Assembly (NCBI RefSeq): GCF_036038375.1 | Contig: NZ_CP107935.1 | Location: 3,906,001 to 3,970,000 of the forward strand | Reading direction: 5' to 3' | DNA: 64,000 nt | Origin: Streptomyces sp. NBC_00414 | Lineage (GTDB): Bacteria > Actinomycetota > Actinomycetes > Streptomycetales > Streptomycetaceae | In this document: positions 56,266-64,000 of the stretch, piece by piece | Position numbering within the stretch: position 1 is the first letter of the stretch | Layout of the letters: every line of letters starts with the position of its first letter | Translations under genes and position numbers: made by a program | Notes under the pieces: model-generated | Seen by the model: the letters and a program-made list of their open reading frames with translations, nothing else | Databases searched by the model: none | What the model was told of the DNA's origin: nothing

Positions 56266-56525
56266 CCTCACCTGCGGAGGAGACCCCTCCGACTCCCCCT
56301 ACGCCCCCTCGGCGTCCGCAGCAGCGCAAGCAGGTGCTGCTGCGGTTGGATCCGCTGGTGTACGAGGCGTTGGCGCGGTGGGCCGGGGACGAGCTGCGGT
56401 CCGCCAACGCGCAGATCGAGTTCCTGCTGCGGCGGGCGCTGGGCGAGGCGGGGCGCCTGCCCGGCGGGGCGGGGCCGATCCCCCGGCGGGGGCGACCGTC
56501 CCTCTCCGAGGAGGACGAGGAGTAG
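56262..56525 (+). CDS. Ribbon-helix-helix (Arc-type) small protein
   Basis: Protein of 87 aa. After a Pro/Thr-rich leader, residues 22-60 read KQVLLRLDPLVYEALARW and NAQIEFLLRRAL, the strand-helix-helix pattern of Arc/MetJ DNA-binding proteins. The C-terminus is Gly/Pro-rich and acidic. The GTG overlaps the SPFH stop. It could repress its own operon through the palindrome at 55199-55212; a non-toxin regulatory role seems likely since no toxin gene follows. Family call moderately certain. Confidence 0.75.
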   Translation: MTSPAEETPPTPPTPPRRPQQRKQVLLRLDPLVYEALARWAGDELRSANAQIEFLLRRALGEAGRLPGGAGPIPRRGRPSLSEEDEE

Positions 56526-56561
56526 CGCGCCGTCGTTGACCGCGGGCCCGGTGAGGGCCGG

Positions 56562-56584
56562 CCGCGCAGTTCCCCGCGCCCCTG
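56562..56584. repeat. Family B repeat, single inverted copy
   Basis: GCGCAGTTCCCCGCGCCCCT immediately after the RHH gene and abutting a family A element. Confidence 0.8.
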
Positions 56585-56585
56585 A

Positions 56586-56731
56586 AAAACGGGGCTGCGC
56601 CCCCTGTCGCGCTTGCGCGCTCGTCCTCGAACGCCGGACGGGCTGAAGATGCCGCCGGGCCGGCTGCGTCTCAGCCCGTCCGGCGTTCGAGGACCGGGGG
56701 TTCGGGGGCAGCGCCCCCGGGCAGGTGCTCC
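56586..56731. repeat. Family A palindromic element, copy 4 (partial)
   Basis: About 145 bp. The outer ends are missing but the core is kept: AACGCCGGACGGGCTGAA and its inverse, plus GGGGGTTCGGGGGCAGCGCC. A family B copy is joined to it. Confidence 0.85.
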
Positions 56732-56807
56732 ACCCCCAGTCACAGAACCGTGACAATCACCTCTGACCTGCGAACCCGTACGCCCCGAAAGCAGCTATCC
56801 ACCACGC

Positions 56808-56835
56808 GTATACACACGGTGTATACGCCGTGTGT
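56808..56835. promoter_or_regulatory. Overlapping inverted repeats, predicted PadR operator
   Basis: GTATACAC-ACG-GTGTATAC (56808-56826) and ACACACGG-N8-CCGTGTGT (56812-56835) overlap and both have perfect 8-bp arms. They lie just upstream of the TAGAGT hexamer, so bound PadR would block initiation. Confidence 0.65.
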
Positions 56836-56840
56836 AGAGT
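56835..56840 (+). promoter_or_regulatory. Leaderless -10 hexamer of the padR gene
   Basis: TAGAGT, 7 nt and the ATG at 56848, with no ribosome site. Confidence 0.5.
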
Positions 56841-56847
56841 GCTCCGC

Positions 56848-57372
56848 ATGTCCATCGGTCACACGCTCCTAGGACTCCTGGAGTCCGGCCCCCGACACGG
56901 TTACGACCTGAAGCGGGCCTTCGACGAGAAGTTCGGTCACGACCGGCCGCTCCACTACGGCCAGGTCTATTCGACGATGTCCCGACTGCTGAAGCACGGC
57001 CTCGTGGAGGTCGACGGGATAGAGGCGGGCGAAGGCCCCGAGCGCAAGCGGTACGCGATCACCGAGGCCGGCGTCACCGACGTCCAGCAGTGGCTCGCGA
57101 CGCCGGAGAAGCCGGAGCCCTACCTCCAGTCGACCCTCTACACGAAGGTCGTCCTCGCCCTCCTGACGCACCGCGACGCGTCCGAGATCCTCGACACCCA
57201 GCGCTCGGAACACCTGCGCATGATGCGCATCCTCACCGACCGCAAACGCAAGGGCGATCTCGCCGACCAGCTGATCTGCGACCACGCGCTCTTCCATCTC
57301 GAAGCCGACCTGCGGTGGCTGGAACTCACCGCCGCGCGTCTCGGCAAACTCGCTGAGGCGGTGACCCGATGA
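56848..57372 (+). CDS. PadR-family transcriptional repressor
   Basis: Winged-helix repressor of 174 aa. The N-terminal DNA-binding domain reads LLGLLESGPRHGYDLKRAF and GQVYSTMSRLLKHGLVE, followed by a helical dimerisation domain (Vir_act_alpha_C type). Its ATG at 56848 appears leaderless; the open frame extends six codons upstream to a GTG. Stop overlaps the ABC ATPase start (ATGA). It should bind the palindromes in its own promoter and be released by the compound exported by the downstream transporter. Confidence 0.93.
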   Translation: MSIGHTLLGLLESGPRHGYDLKRAFDEKFGHDRPLHYGQVYSTMSRLLKHGLVEVDGIEAGEGPERKRYAITEAGVTDVQQWLATPEKPEPYLQSTLYTKVVLALLTHRDASEILDTQRSEHLRMMRILTDRKRKGDLADQLICDHALFHLEADLRWLELTAARLGKLAEAVTR

Positions 57373-58055
57373 CCCCTGCAGGCTCCCTGCTCGTGGCCCA
57401 CGACCTGCGCAAGGCGTACGGCCCCACGAACGCCCTCGACGGCGCCGAGTTCTCCATCCACCCGGGCGAGGTCGTCGCCGTGATGGGCCCCTCGGGCTCC
57501 GGCAAGTCGACCCTCCTGCACTGCCTCGCCGGCATCGTGACGCCCGACTCGGGCTCCATCATGTACAACGGCCGCGAGATGGCGACCATGAACGACTCCC
57601 AGCGCAGCGCGCTGCGGCGCTCCCAGTTCGGGTTCGTCTTCCAGTTCGGCCAGCTGGTGCCGGAGCTGACCTGCGTCGAGAACGTGGCCCTGCCGCTGCG
57701 CCTGAACGGCACCTCCCGCAAGGAGGCCGAGCGCACCGCCCTGGCCTGGATGGAACGCCTGGAGGTCGACGACCTGGCGGGCAAGCGGCCCGGCGAGGTC
57801 TCCGGCGGCCAGGGCCAGCGCGTCGCCGTGGCCCGCTCACTGGTCACCAGCCCGCGGGTGCTGTTCGCCGACGAGCCCACCGGCGCCCTCGACTCGCTCA
57901 ACGGCGAGCGGGTGATGGAGCTGCTCACCGACGCCGCCCGGTCCACCAACGCGGCCGTCGTCCTCGTCACCCACGAGACCCGGGTGGCCGCCTACTCGGA
58001 CCGCGAGATCGTCGTACGCGACGGCAAGTCCCGGGACATGGAGCGCGCCGTATGA
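57369..58055 (+). CDS. ABC transporter ATPase (MacB/LolD-type)
   Basis: ATP-binding subunit of 228 aa. Walker A is GPSGSGKST, the Q-loop FQFGQLVPELT, the signature SGGQGQR, Walker B VLFADEP and the H-loop VTHET. Coupled by ATGA to padR upstream and to the permease downstream. Type suggests lipid, lipoprotein, macrolide or antimicrobial peptide export. Confidence 0.95.
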   Translation: MTPAGSLLVAHDLRKAYGPTNALDGAEFSIHPGEVVAVMGPSGSGKSTLLHCLAGIVTPDSGSIMYNGREMATMNDSQRSALRRSQFGFVFQFGQLVPELTCVENVALPLRLNGTSRKEAERTALAWMERLEVDDLAGKRPGEVSGGQGQRVAVARSLVTSPRVLFADEPTGALDSLNGERVMELLTDAARSTNAAVVLVTHETRVAAYSDREIVVRDGKSRDMERAV

Positions 58056-60463
58056 GCGCCCGCCCGTCGACCGCCGTCGCCCCGCCCGAGGCTCCGCCGC
58101 GACCGGACGGCTGGGAGGACCGCGACACCCCCAGGCTGCGGCAGTGGTCCAGGGACCTGGCCATGGGCGTCAAGTTCGCGTTCACCGGCGGCCGCGAGGG
58201 GTGGGTACGTGTCCTGCTCACCGGTGTCGGTGTGGGACTCGGCGTGGCGCTGCTGCTGCTCACCACCGCCATCCCGAGCGCGATGCAGGCACGGTCGGAC
58301 CGTGAGTACGCGCGGATGGACCTGGTGATGAACGGCGCCGAGCCGGCCAAGTCCGACAACACGGTGCTCGTCGCGAACGTCGGCACCGAGTTCCACGGCC
58401 TGGACGTGCGCGGCCGCCAGTTGGAGCCCGAGGGGGCGCGGGCGCCGCTGCCGCCCGGGATCGACGAGTTCCCGGCGCCGGGCGAGATGATCGTGTCTCC
58501 CGCGCTGAAGGAACTGCTGGACTCGAAGGAAGGCAGCCTGCTGCGCGAACGGCTTCCGGACCGCGTCACGGGGACCATCGGCGAGAGCGGCCTGATCGGC
58601 CCGGCCGAACTCGCCTACTACGCGGGCGGCCAGAACCTGGCCAAGTACGACGAAGGCTCCCGCATCACACGGATCGACACCTTCCACGGGGTGAAGGCGC
58701 CCTCCGAGGAGATGGACCCGGTCCTTCTCCTGCTCGTCCTCACGGTCTTCGTGGTGCTGCTGATGCCCGTCGGCGTCTTCATCGCCGCCGCCGTACGCTT
58801 CGGCGGCGAGCGGCGCGACCGCAGGCTCGCGGCGTTGCGGCTGGTCGGCGCCGACGGCCGGATGACCCGCCGGATCGCCGCGGGCGAGGCGCTCGCCGGG
58901 GCCGTCCTCGGGCTGCTCTTCGGCGTCGGCTTCTTCCTGATCGGCCGCCAGATCGCCGGTTCGGTCGAGCTGTTCGAGATCAGTGTCTTCCCGAGTTACC
59001 TCGACCCGACGCCCGTACTCGCCGTCCTGATCGCCGTCGCGGTCCCGGCCGCCGCGGTCGCGGTGACGCTGCTCGCCCTGCGCGGAGTCGTCATCGAGCC
59101 GCTCGGCGTGGTGCGTACGGCCAGGCCCGCGCGGCGCCGGCTGTGGTGGCGACTGCTGCTGCCGCTGGGCGGTCTCGGCCTGCTCGCTCCGATGATCGGC
59201 AAGGGCAACGAGAACGGCGACTTCAACGAGTACATGGTGACCGGCGGTGTCGTCCTGCTCCTCGTCGGCATCACCGCGCTGCTGCCGTGGGTCGTGGAAG
59301 CCGTCGTGGCCCGGCTGAACTCGGGGTCGGTCTCCTGGCAGCTGGCCGTACGCAGGCTGCAGTTGAGCAGTGGCACCGCGGCCCGCATGGTCAACGGCAT
59401 CGCGGTGGCGGTGGCCGGTGCGATCGCCCTGCAGATGCTGTTCGCCGGTGTCCAGGACGACTTCACGAAGCCCACCGGCCAGGATCTCTCGCGCGTCCAG
59501 ATGGAGGTCTACGTACCGAAGTCCGTCTCTCTCGCCGACGCCGGGCGGAAGCTCGCGGACACCCGCGGTGTGCGCGGCGCCGTCGCGCTGTCCGACGCCA
59601 CGCTGGGCGAAAAGGCGAAGAACCCCGACACGTCCTCGCTGATCACGGTCGGCGACTGCGCCGCCCTGCGCGAGGTGGCGAAGCTGCCCTCGTGCCGTGA
59701 GGGCGATGTGTTCGCCGTGCAGGGGGTCGAGTACGACTCGGAGACCCCGAGGTTCGCCAAGCCCGGCAAGAAGCTGATCATCGACCCCTCGTACGACGAC
59801 GTCACGAAGGGTGCGGAGGTGCCCTGGACCGTGCCGCAGGACATCAAGAAGGCCGATCCGCGCAAGGACCCGTCGGGTTGGGAGCGGGGCGGCTTCCTGA
59901 TCACCACGAGTGCGCTGCCCGCCGCCGCGACCCCGGCCACCAGCGGGGTGATCCAGCTCAAGCTCGACATGACGGTCCCGGACGTGCGCGAGATCGTGCG
60001 CAACACCGCCGCGAAGGTCAGCCCGCTCACGGAACCCGTGACGTTCACGGGAAGTGAGCGGTCGGAGCGCTTCGACTCCATCCGCACCGGGCTGTTCGTC
60101 GGCGCGGCCTGTGTCCTCGCGCTGATCGGGGCGAGCCTGCTGGTCTCGCAGCTGGAGCAGCTGCGCGAGCGCAAGAAGCTGCTCTCGGCACTGGTCGCCT
60201 TCGGCACCCGGCGCCGCACGCTGAGCCTGTCGGTGCTGTGGCAGACCGCGATCCCGGTCGCGCTGGGCCTGCTCCTCGCCGCGGTGGTGGGCCTCACCCT
60301 GGGCGCGGTCCTGCTGAAGATGACGGACACCGCGGTGACGGTGGACTGGCTGAGCGTCCTGGCGATGACGGGCTTCGGCGCAGCGGTGGTCCTGGCCGTG
60401 ACAGCCCTGAGCGTCCCCCCACTCCTACGCCTGATGCGCCCGGACGGCCTACGCACGGAGTAG
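58052..60463 (+). CDS. FtsX/MacB-type ABC transporter permease
   Basis: Large permease of 803 aa with two FtsX-like halves, the usual actinobacterial MacB-like arrangement. Membrane helices cluster near 60-80, at 225-250 and following in the first FtsX region (about 225-400), then again near 450-470 and in the C-terminal FtsX region (about 690-795). Two extracytoplasmic domains lie between. The ATG overlaps the ATPase stop. With PadR, this forms a repressor-efflux operon, probably for antimicrobial peptides or lipids (inference). Confidence 0.93.
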   Translation: MSARPSTAVAPPEAPPRPDGWEDRDTPRLRQWSRDLAMGVKFAFTGGREGWVRVLLTGVGVGLGVALLLLTTAIPSAMQARSDREYARMDLVMNGAEPAKSDNTVLVANVGTEFHGLDVRGRQLEPEGARAPLPPGIDEFPAPGEMIVSPALKELLDSKEGSLLRERLPDRVTGTIGESGLIGPAELAYYAGGQNLAKYDEGSRITRIDTFHGVKAPSEEMDPVLLLLVLTVFVVLLMPVGVFIAAAVRFGGERRDRRLAALRLVGADGRMTRRIAAGEALAGAVLGLLFGVGFFLIGRQIAGSVELFEISVFPSYLDPTPVLAVLIAVAVPAAAVAVTLLALRGVVIEPLGVVRTARPARRRLWWRLLLPLGGLGLLAPMIGKGNENGDFNEYMVTGGVVLLLVGITALLPWVVEAVVARLNSGSVSWQLAVRRLQLSSGTAARMVNGIAVAVAGAIALQMLFAGVQDDFTKPTGQDLSRVQMEVYVPKSVSLADAGRKLADTRGVRGAVALSDATLGEKAKNPDTSSLITVGDCAALREVAKLPSCREGDVFAVQGVEYDSETPRFAKPGKKLIIDPSYDDVTKGAEVPWTVPQDIKKADPRKDPSGWERGGFLITTSALPAAATPATSGVIQLKLDMTVPDVREIVRNTAAKVSPLTEPVTFTGSERSERFDSIRTGLFVGAACVLALIGASLLVSQLEQLRERKKLLSALVAFGTRRRTLSLSVLWQTAIPVALGLLLAAVVGLTLGAVLLKMTDTAVTVDWLSVLAMTGFGAAVVLAVTALSVPPLLRLMRPDGLRTE

Positions 60464-60477
60464 CCCCCGCTGCTTTA

Positions 60478-60602
60478 AGGGGCGCGGGGAACGGCGCAAT
60501 CTTGTCGCCTTTAGGGGGCGCGGGGAACGGCGCAATCCTTCGCCCTTAAGGGGCGCGGGGAACGGCGCAATCTTTTCAGGGGGCGCGGGGAACGGCGCGA
60601 CC
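60478..60602. repeat. Family B repeat array (four direct copies)
   Basis: Copies of GGGGCGCGGGGAACGGCGCA start near 60480, 60517, 60551 and 60582, period 31-37 bp, filling the convergent gap between the permease and oxyR genes. Confidence 0.9.
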
Positions 60603-60667
60603 AGCCACGACGCGCCCGCACCCGCACCGCCCCCACGCCTCCCAGGCGAAGCCGTTGCCATACCGGG

Positions 60668-61603
60668 TCACAACACCCGCACAGGCAACGGCTTCACCGC
60701 TTCCCGAAGCGCCCCCGCCAACTCCTCGTACTCCCCCGCCCGCGCAGCCCCACCCCGCATCGCAAGCGCCACCCGCCGAGTCGGAGCCGGCTCCGCGAAA
60801 TACCCCGTGAGCAACTGATTGCTGCGCGCCGTCTCGACCCTGACGGCCGTACGGGGCAGCAGCGTCACCCCGAGACCGCCCGCGACCAGTTGTACGAGGG
60901 TGGAGAGCCCCGCGGCGGTCGTGGTGACCGGCGCGTCCGCCCGCCCGGCCTCCCGGCAGATGTCGAGGGCCTGGTCCCGCAGACAGTGCCCCTCGTCCAG
61001 CAGCAGCAGATTGAGCTCGCGCAGCGCCTCGCGCGGGATGCCCTCCCTGCCGCCCAGCCGGTGGTCGAGCGGTGTCACCAGCACGAAGTCCTCGTCGAAC
61101 AACGGCAGTTCGACGACCCCGGGCACCCCGAGGGGCACCGCGAGCAGCAGCAGATCGAGCCGCCCCGTGGTGAGCCCCTCCAGCAGGTTCGACGTCTGCT
61201 CCTCGTGGACCTGGAGGTCGAGCGCCGGATAGCGGTCGTGGACGAGCCGCAGAACGGTCGGCAGCAGATACGGCGCCACCGTCGGGATCACCCCGAGCCG
61301 CAGCACCCCGGTGAACGGCGCCCGCACCGCCTCGGCCTCCTCCATCAGCGCGCCCACCTCGTCGAGCACCGCCTTCGCCCGTACGGCCAGCCGCTCGCCC
61401 GCCGGCGACAGGAGCACCTTGCGGGTCGTGCGTTCCAGCAGCGTCACCCCGAGGGTCTCCTCCAGCGTCGAGACCGCGCCGGACAACGCGGGCTGGCTCA
61501 TGCCAAGGGCCGCCGCCGCATCCCGGAAGTGCAGATGTTCGGCCACCGCGGTGAAGGCGCGCAGCTGCGAGAGGCTGGGCTGCCTCTTCCTGACGGGGGG
61601 CAC
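60668..61603 (-). CDS. oxyR: Hydrogen-peroxide-sensing regulator OxyR (LysR family)
   Basis: LysR regulator of 311 aa with HTH at 10-65 and an effector domain with redox cysteines Cys207 and Cys216 (DEGHCLRDQALDICREAG), the OxyR pair with the 9-residue spacing of E. coli C199 and C208. Divergent from ahpC. GTG start, GAGGA 6 nt upstream. Oxidised OxyR activates ahpC-ahpD; a tetrad binding site is in the shared promoter. Confidence 0.95.
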   Translation of the reverse strand: MPPVRKRQPSLSQLRAFTAVAEHLHFRDAAAALGMSQPALSGAVSTLEETLGVTLLERTTRKVLLSPAGERLAVRAKAVLDEVGALMEEAEAVRAPFTGVLRLGVIPTVAPYLLPTVLRLVHDRYPALDLQVHEEQTSNLLEGLTTGRLDLLLLAVPLGVPGVVELPLFDEDFVLVTPLDHRLGGREGIPREALRELNLLLLDEGHCLRDQALDICREAGRADAPVTTTAAGLSTLVQLVAGGLGVTLLPRTAVRVETARSNQLLTGYFAEPAPTRRVALAMRGGAARAGEYEELAGALREAVKPLPVRVL

Positions 61604-61640
61604 GGGCGGTCCTCTCGCTTGTCGCGCTCACATGCACTGA

Positions 61641-61677
61641 TAGCTGTTTTCGATCAACAAGAGCGAGTGTAGCTATT
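61641..61677. promoter_or_regulatory. Predicted OxyR tetrad site
   Basis: ATAG at 61641-61644 and CTAT at 61674-61677 span exactly 37 bp, with CGAT and AGCG at the positions expected for the inner CTAT and ATAG elements (spacing N7, N7, N7). Outer arms also read ATAGCT/AGCTAT. It lies in the oxyR-ahpC gap. Confidence 0.6.
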
Positions 61678-61726
61678 TCCCTAATCAATGCACTCTGTGC
61701 CACGATCGAGAGCGTCCAACCCATGA

Positions 61727-61752
61727 GGAAACCCCTTAAAAGAGGGGTTTTC
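61727..61752 (+). promoter_or_regulatory. Hairpin with U-rich tail in the ahpC leader
   Basis: GGAAACCCCT-TAAAAG-AGGGGTTTTC (10-bp stem with one wobble) followed by TTTG, 20 nt before the start codon. It has the shape of an intrinsic terminator or attenuator. Confidence 0.5.
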
Positions 61753-61771
61753 TTTGTTGCAAGGAGAGCGC

Positions 61772-62326
61772 GTGCTCACTGTCGGTGACAAGTTCCCCGA
61801 GTTCGATCTGACTGCCTGTGTCTCGCTGGAGAAGGGCGAGGAATTCGAGCAGATCAACCACAAGACGTACGAGGGTCAGTGGAAGATCGTCTTCGCGTGG
61901 CCGAAGGACTTCACCTTCGTGTGTCCGACCGAGATCGCCGCTTTCGGCAGGCTGAACGACGAGTTCGCCGACCGTGACGCCCAGGTCCTCGGCTTCTCCG
62001 GCGACTCCGAGTTCGTGCACCACGCCTGGCGCAAGGACCACCCGGACCTGACCGACCTGCCCTTCCCGATGATGGCCGACTCGCGGCACGAGCTCATGCG
62101 TGACCTCGGCATCGAGGGCGAGGACGGCTTCGCCAAGCGCGCCGTCTTCATCGTCGACCAGAACAACGAGATCCAGTTCTCCATGGTGACCGCCGGCTCC
62201 GTCGGCCGTAACCCCAAGGAGGTCCTGCGGGTTCTGGACGCGCTGCAGACCGACGAGCTGTGCCCCTGCAACTGGACCAAGGGCGAGACCACCCTTGACC
62301 CGGTCAAGCTGCTGGCCGGTGAGTGA
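61772..62326 (+). CDS. ahpC: Alkyl hydroperoxide reductase AhpC
   Basis: Peroxiredoxin of 184 aa. The peroxidatic Cys51 is in FTFVCPTEI and the C-terminal cysteines are Cys164 and Cys166 in ELCPCNW. It is reduced by AhpD rather than AhpF in actinobacteria. The GTG at 61772 with AAGGAG 5 nt upstream is the start; TTG triplets upstream are spurious. Expressed with ahpD under OxyR. Confidence 0.96.
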   Translation: MLTVGDKFPEFDLTACVSLEKGEEFEQINHKTYEGQWKIVFAWPKDFTFVCPTEIAAFGRLNDEFADRDAQVLGFSGDSEFVHHAWRKDHPDLTDLPFPMMADSRHELMRDLGIEGEDGFAKRAVFIVDQNNEIQFSMVTAGSVGRNPKEVLRVLDALQTDELCPCNWTKGETTLDPVKLLAGE

Positions 62327-62329
62327 CCC

Positions 62330-62863
62330 ATGTCCCTCGACGCGCTGAAGTCCGCGATTCCGGACTACGCCAAGGACCTTCGGCTGAACCTCGGTTCGGT
62401 CATCGGCAACTCCGATCTTCCGCAGCAGCGGCTGTGGGGCACGGTGCTCGCCTGCGCCATCGCCTCGCGGTCGCCCCGGGTTCTGCGTGAGCTGGAGGAG
62501 GAGGCCAACGCGAAGCTTTCGCCCGAGGCCTACACCGCGGCGAAGTCCGCCGCGGCGGTCATGGCGATGAACAACGTCTTCTACCGGACACGGCATCTGC
62601 TCTCCGATCCGGAGTACGGGACGCTGCGGGCCGGTCTGCGGATGAACGTGATCGGGAACCCGGGGGTGGAGAAGGTCGACTTCGAGCTGTGGTCGCTCGC
62701 CGTCTCCGCGATCAATGGGTGCGGGCAGTGTCTTGACTCGCACGAGCAGGTGCTTCGAAAGGCCGGGGTCGATCGGGAGACGATTCAGGAAGCGTTCAAG
62801 ATCGCAGCGGTTGTGCAGGCCGTGGGGGCCACGCTGGACGCGGAAGCCGTTCTCACGCAGTAG
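62330..62863 (+). CDS. ahpD: Alkyl hydroperoxidase AhpD
   Basis: Thiol-disulfide partner of AhpC, 177 aa. The redox centre is Cys131, Cys134 and His138 ([11 protein letters not shown]), with helices forming the AhpD core. Three bases after the ahpC stop, so co-translated. Electrons come from dihydrolipoamide via lipoylated proteins in mycobacteria. Confidence 0.95.
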   Translation: MSLDALKSAIPDYAKDLRLNLGSVIGNSDLPQQRLWGTVLACAIASRSPRVLRELEEEANAKLSPEAYTAAKSAAAVMAMNNVFYRTRHLLSDPEYGTLRAGLRMNVIGNPGVEKVDFELWSLAVSAINGCGQCLDSHEQVLRKAGVDRETIQEAFKIAAVVQAVGATLDAEAVLTQ

Positions 62864-62888
62864 CCTGCGGCTCGCTCAACTGGCCCCG

Positions 62889-63136
62889 TTTCTCTCGCCC
62901 CCGCCGCCCCTACCCGTTCCCGTCCCGCACGGGGGCTGCGCCCCCTCGCCCCCGGTATCGCGCTGACGCGCTCGTCCTCAAACGCCGGACGGGCTGAAGA
63001 TTCGCGGACGGGCTGGAGATGTCCGCCGGTCCGGCGACATCCTTCAGCCCGTCCGGCGTTCGAGGACCGGGGGTTCGGGGGCAGCGCCCCCGAGTCGGTG
63101 ACGGGACGGGTAGGGGCGGCGGGGGCGAGGAAAAGC
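62889..63136. repeat. Family A palindromic element, copy 5 (full length)
   Basis: About 248 bp between the convergent ahpD and AI-2E-family genes. Nearly the reverse complement of the copy at 18233-18480, including internal variants GATATC-like GAGATGTCCGCCGGTCCGGC. Confidence 0.9.
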
Positions 63137-63137
63137 C

Positions 63138-64000
63138 CTAAGCCGGGGGCGGCGGCGGAGCGTCAGCCGGAGGCGGGGGCTCCGGCGTCGCCGTGGAGCC
63201 GTGGGGCGCCGGCGCGTACCGGAGTGACGCCTCGCTGGAGTGCGACCGCAGGTATCCCACCACCGTGTTGGTGACCGCGACGAGTGGCACGGCGACCACC
63301 GCGCCACCGATCCCCGCGACCATCCCACCCGCCGCCACGGAGAGGACGACCGCGAGCGGATGCACCCGCACCGCCCGCCCGAGGATGAACGGCTGCAGGA
63401 TGTGGCCCTCGATCTGCTGGACGGCGAGCACCACGGCCAGCGTCATGAGGGCGGTGAAGACCCCCTGCGTCACGAGCGCGACCACCACCGCCAGTGCCCC
63501 GGAGATGACGGCACCGACCAGCGGGATGAACGCGCCCAGGAAGATGAAGACGGCGAGCGGGACGGCCATCGGGACATCGAGGAAGAAGATGCCGAGGCCG
63601 ATGAAGATGGCGTCGATCAGAGCGACTATCACCGTGCCGCGGACGTACGCGGTGAGGGTGCGCCAGGCCCGCGGTCCCGCTCCCGCCACACCCGGCCGCG
63701 CCGCCGCCGGGACGAGCTTGAGCGTCCACTCCCAGATGCGCTTGCCGTCGTAGAGCAGGAAGAGCGTGGAGAACATCGTGAGGAGGATGCCGGTGAGCGC
63801 CTCGACGATGACGGTGACGCCTTCGAGCCCCGCGGACGTGATCTCGTCGGTGTTCGCCCCGACCGCCTCGCGCAGACTCTTGGCGATGTCCCTGATCTGG
63901 TCCTCGGTGACATGGAACGGGCTGTTCAGCAGCCACCGCTGCAGCTCGTCGATGCCGTCCTGGATCTGGTCGGCGAGGTTGTTGATGTTCTCCATGACCT
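63138..64000 (-). CDS. AI-2E family membrane protein, 5' end outside window
   Basis: C-terminal 285-287 residues of a polytopic protein of the AI-2E/UPF0118 family. Visible helices include EALTGILLTMFSTLFLLYDG, IFIGLGIFFLDV, IFLGAFIPLVGAVISG and VLAVQQIEGHILQPFILG, the last being the conserved family motif. The C-terminus is Pro/Ala-rich. Members export autoinducer-2 or act as Na+/H+ antiporters; the role here is unknown. Its N-terminus lies beyond the right edge. Confidence 0.9.
   Translation of the reverse strand, partial: VMENINNLADQIQDGIDELQRWLLNSPFHVTEDQIRDIAKSLREAVGANTDEITSAGLEGVTVIVEALTGILLTMFSTLFLLYDGKRIWEWTLKLVPAAARPGVAGAGPRAWRTLTAYVRGTVIVALIDAIFIGLGIFFLDVPMAVPLAVFIFLGAFIPLVGAVISGALAVVVALVTQGVFTALMTLAVVLAVQQIEGHILQPFILGRAVRVHPLAVVLSVAAGGMVAGIGGAVVAVPLVAVTNTVVGYLRSHSSEASLRYAPAPHGSTATPEPPPPADAPPPPPA

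Noticed and set aside
56262-56525. Toxin-antitoxin antitoxin (HicB/VapB type)
   Set aside because: No toxin-sized partner gene is adjacent; the upstream partner is a membrane SPFH protein.
60578-60667. N-terminal extension or small ORF upstream of the oxyR end
   Set aside because: Consists of repeat sequence and carries no ribosome site; oxyR terminates cleanly at 60668.

Overview
The window is about 64 kb of very GC-rich actinobacterial chromosome. The codon bias, the WhiB-like regulator, the SpoIIE-type phosphatases with HATPase kinase tails, BldK-like transport genes, frequent GTG starts and start/stop overlaps, and leaderless-looking starts all point to Streptomyces. From memory, the gene order follows the conserved core of the S. 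coelicolor chromosome in descending order: the bldK/typA region, then ppgK, ispH, xseAB, glpX, wblI, the fumarases, catalase, and oxyR/ahpC/ahpD. No tRNA, rRNA, CRISPR array, prophage or complete insertion sequence was seen.

Layout. 1-7 kb: a peptide-ABC lipoprotein (cut by the window edge) and its permease, the ribosome-associated GTPase TypA, and a second peptide-binding lipoprotein, all on the minus strand. 7-11 kb: a small coiled-coil protein and an Sdh1-type succinate dehydrogenase operon. 11-20 kb: a PAS/GAF/SpoIIE phosphatase-kinase, an RsbW-like kinase, a Nudix hydrolase, a SPOR miniprotein, a GntR/UTRA regulator, a DUF4190-type membrane protein and a secreted subtilisin with a P-domain. 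20-31 kb: a threonine-synthase-like enzyme, an SNF2 helicase, an XRE/TPR regulator, then a group of three intramembrane proteases (one rhomboid, two CPBP) around a two-component system. 31-32.3 kb: two gene remnants facing away from each other, which looks like a rearrangement scar. 32.8-48.3 kb: housekeeping genes (ychF, ppgK, ispH, an amino-acid permease, xseA/xseB, a nitroreductase, glpX, a wbl gene, a DUF1707 protein, class I and class II fumarases, a DUF402 protein). 48.4-64 kb: a second SpoIIE phosphatase-kinase, catalase, a bifunctional PBP, an SPFH/ribbon-helix-helix operon, a PadR-ABC efflux operon, the oxyR/ahpC/ahpD peroxide locus and a cut AI-2E-family membrane protein.

Functional themes. 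Central carbon metabolism (succinate dehydrogenase, both fumarase classes, class II fructose bisphosphatase, polyphosphate glucokinase) lies beside redox defence (catalase, AhpCD with OxyR) and development or stress signalling (BldK-like transport, Wbl, SpoIIE/RsbW kinases, intramembrane proteases).

Two dispersed intergenic repeat families dominate the non-coding DNA. Family A is a palindromic element of up to about 250 bp (five copies). Family B is a 20-bp GGGGCGCGGGGAACGGCGCA motif in solo or short-tandem form (about 17 copies). Both lie downstream of stop codons, often between convergent genes, and one family A copy supplies the C-terminus of the Nudix protein. At least eleven genes lack a Shine-Dalgarno sequence and instead have a TANNNT hexamer 6-7 nt before the start codon, as expected for leaderless transcripts. 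Several perfect inverted repeats upstream of regulators look like operators. The most promising uncharacterised unit is the SPFH/RHH operon with its 14-bp palindrome.
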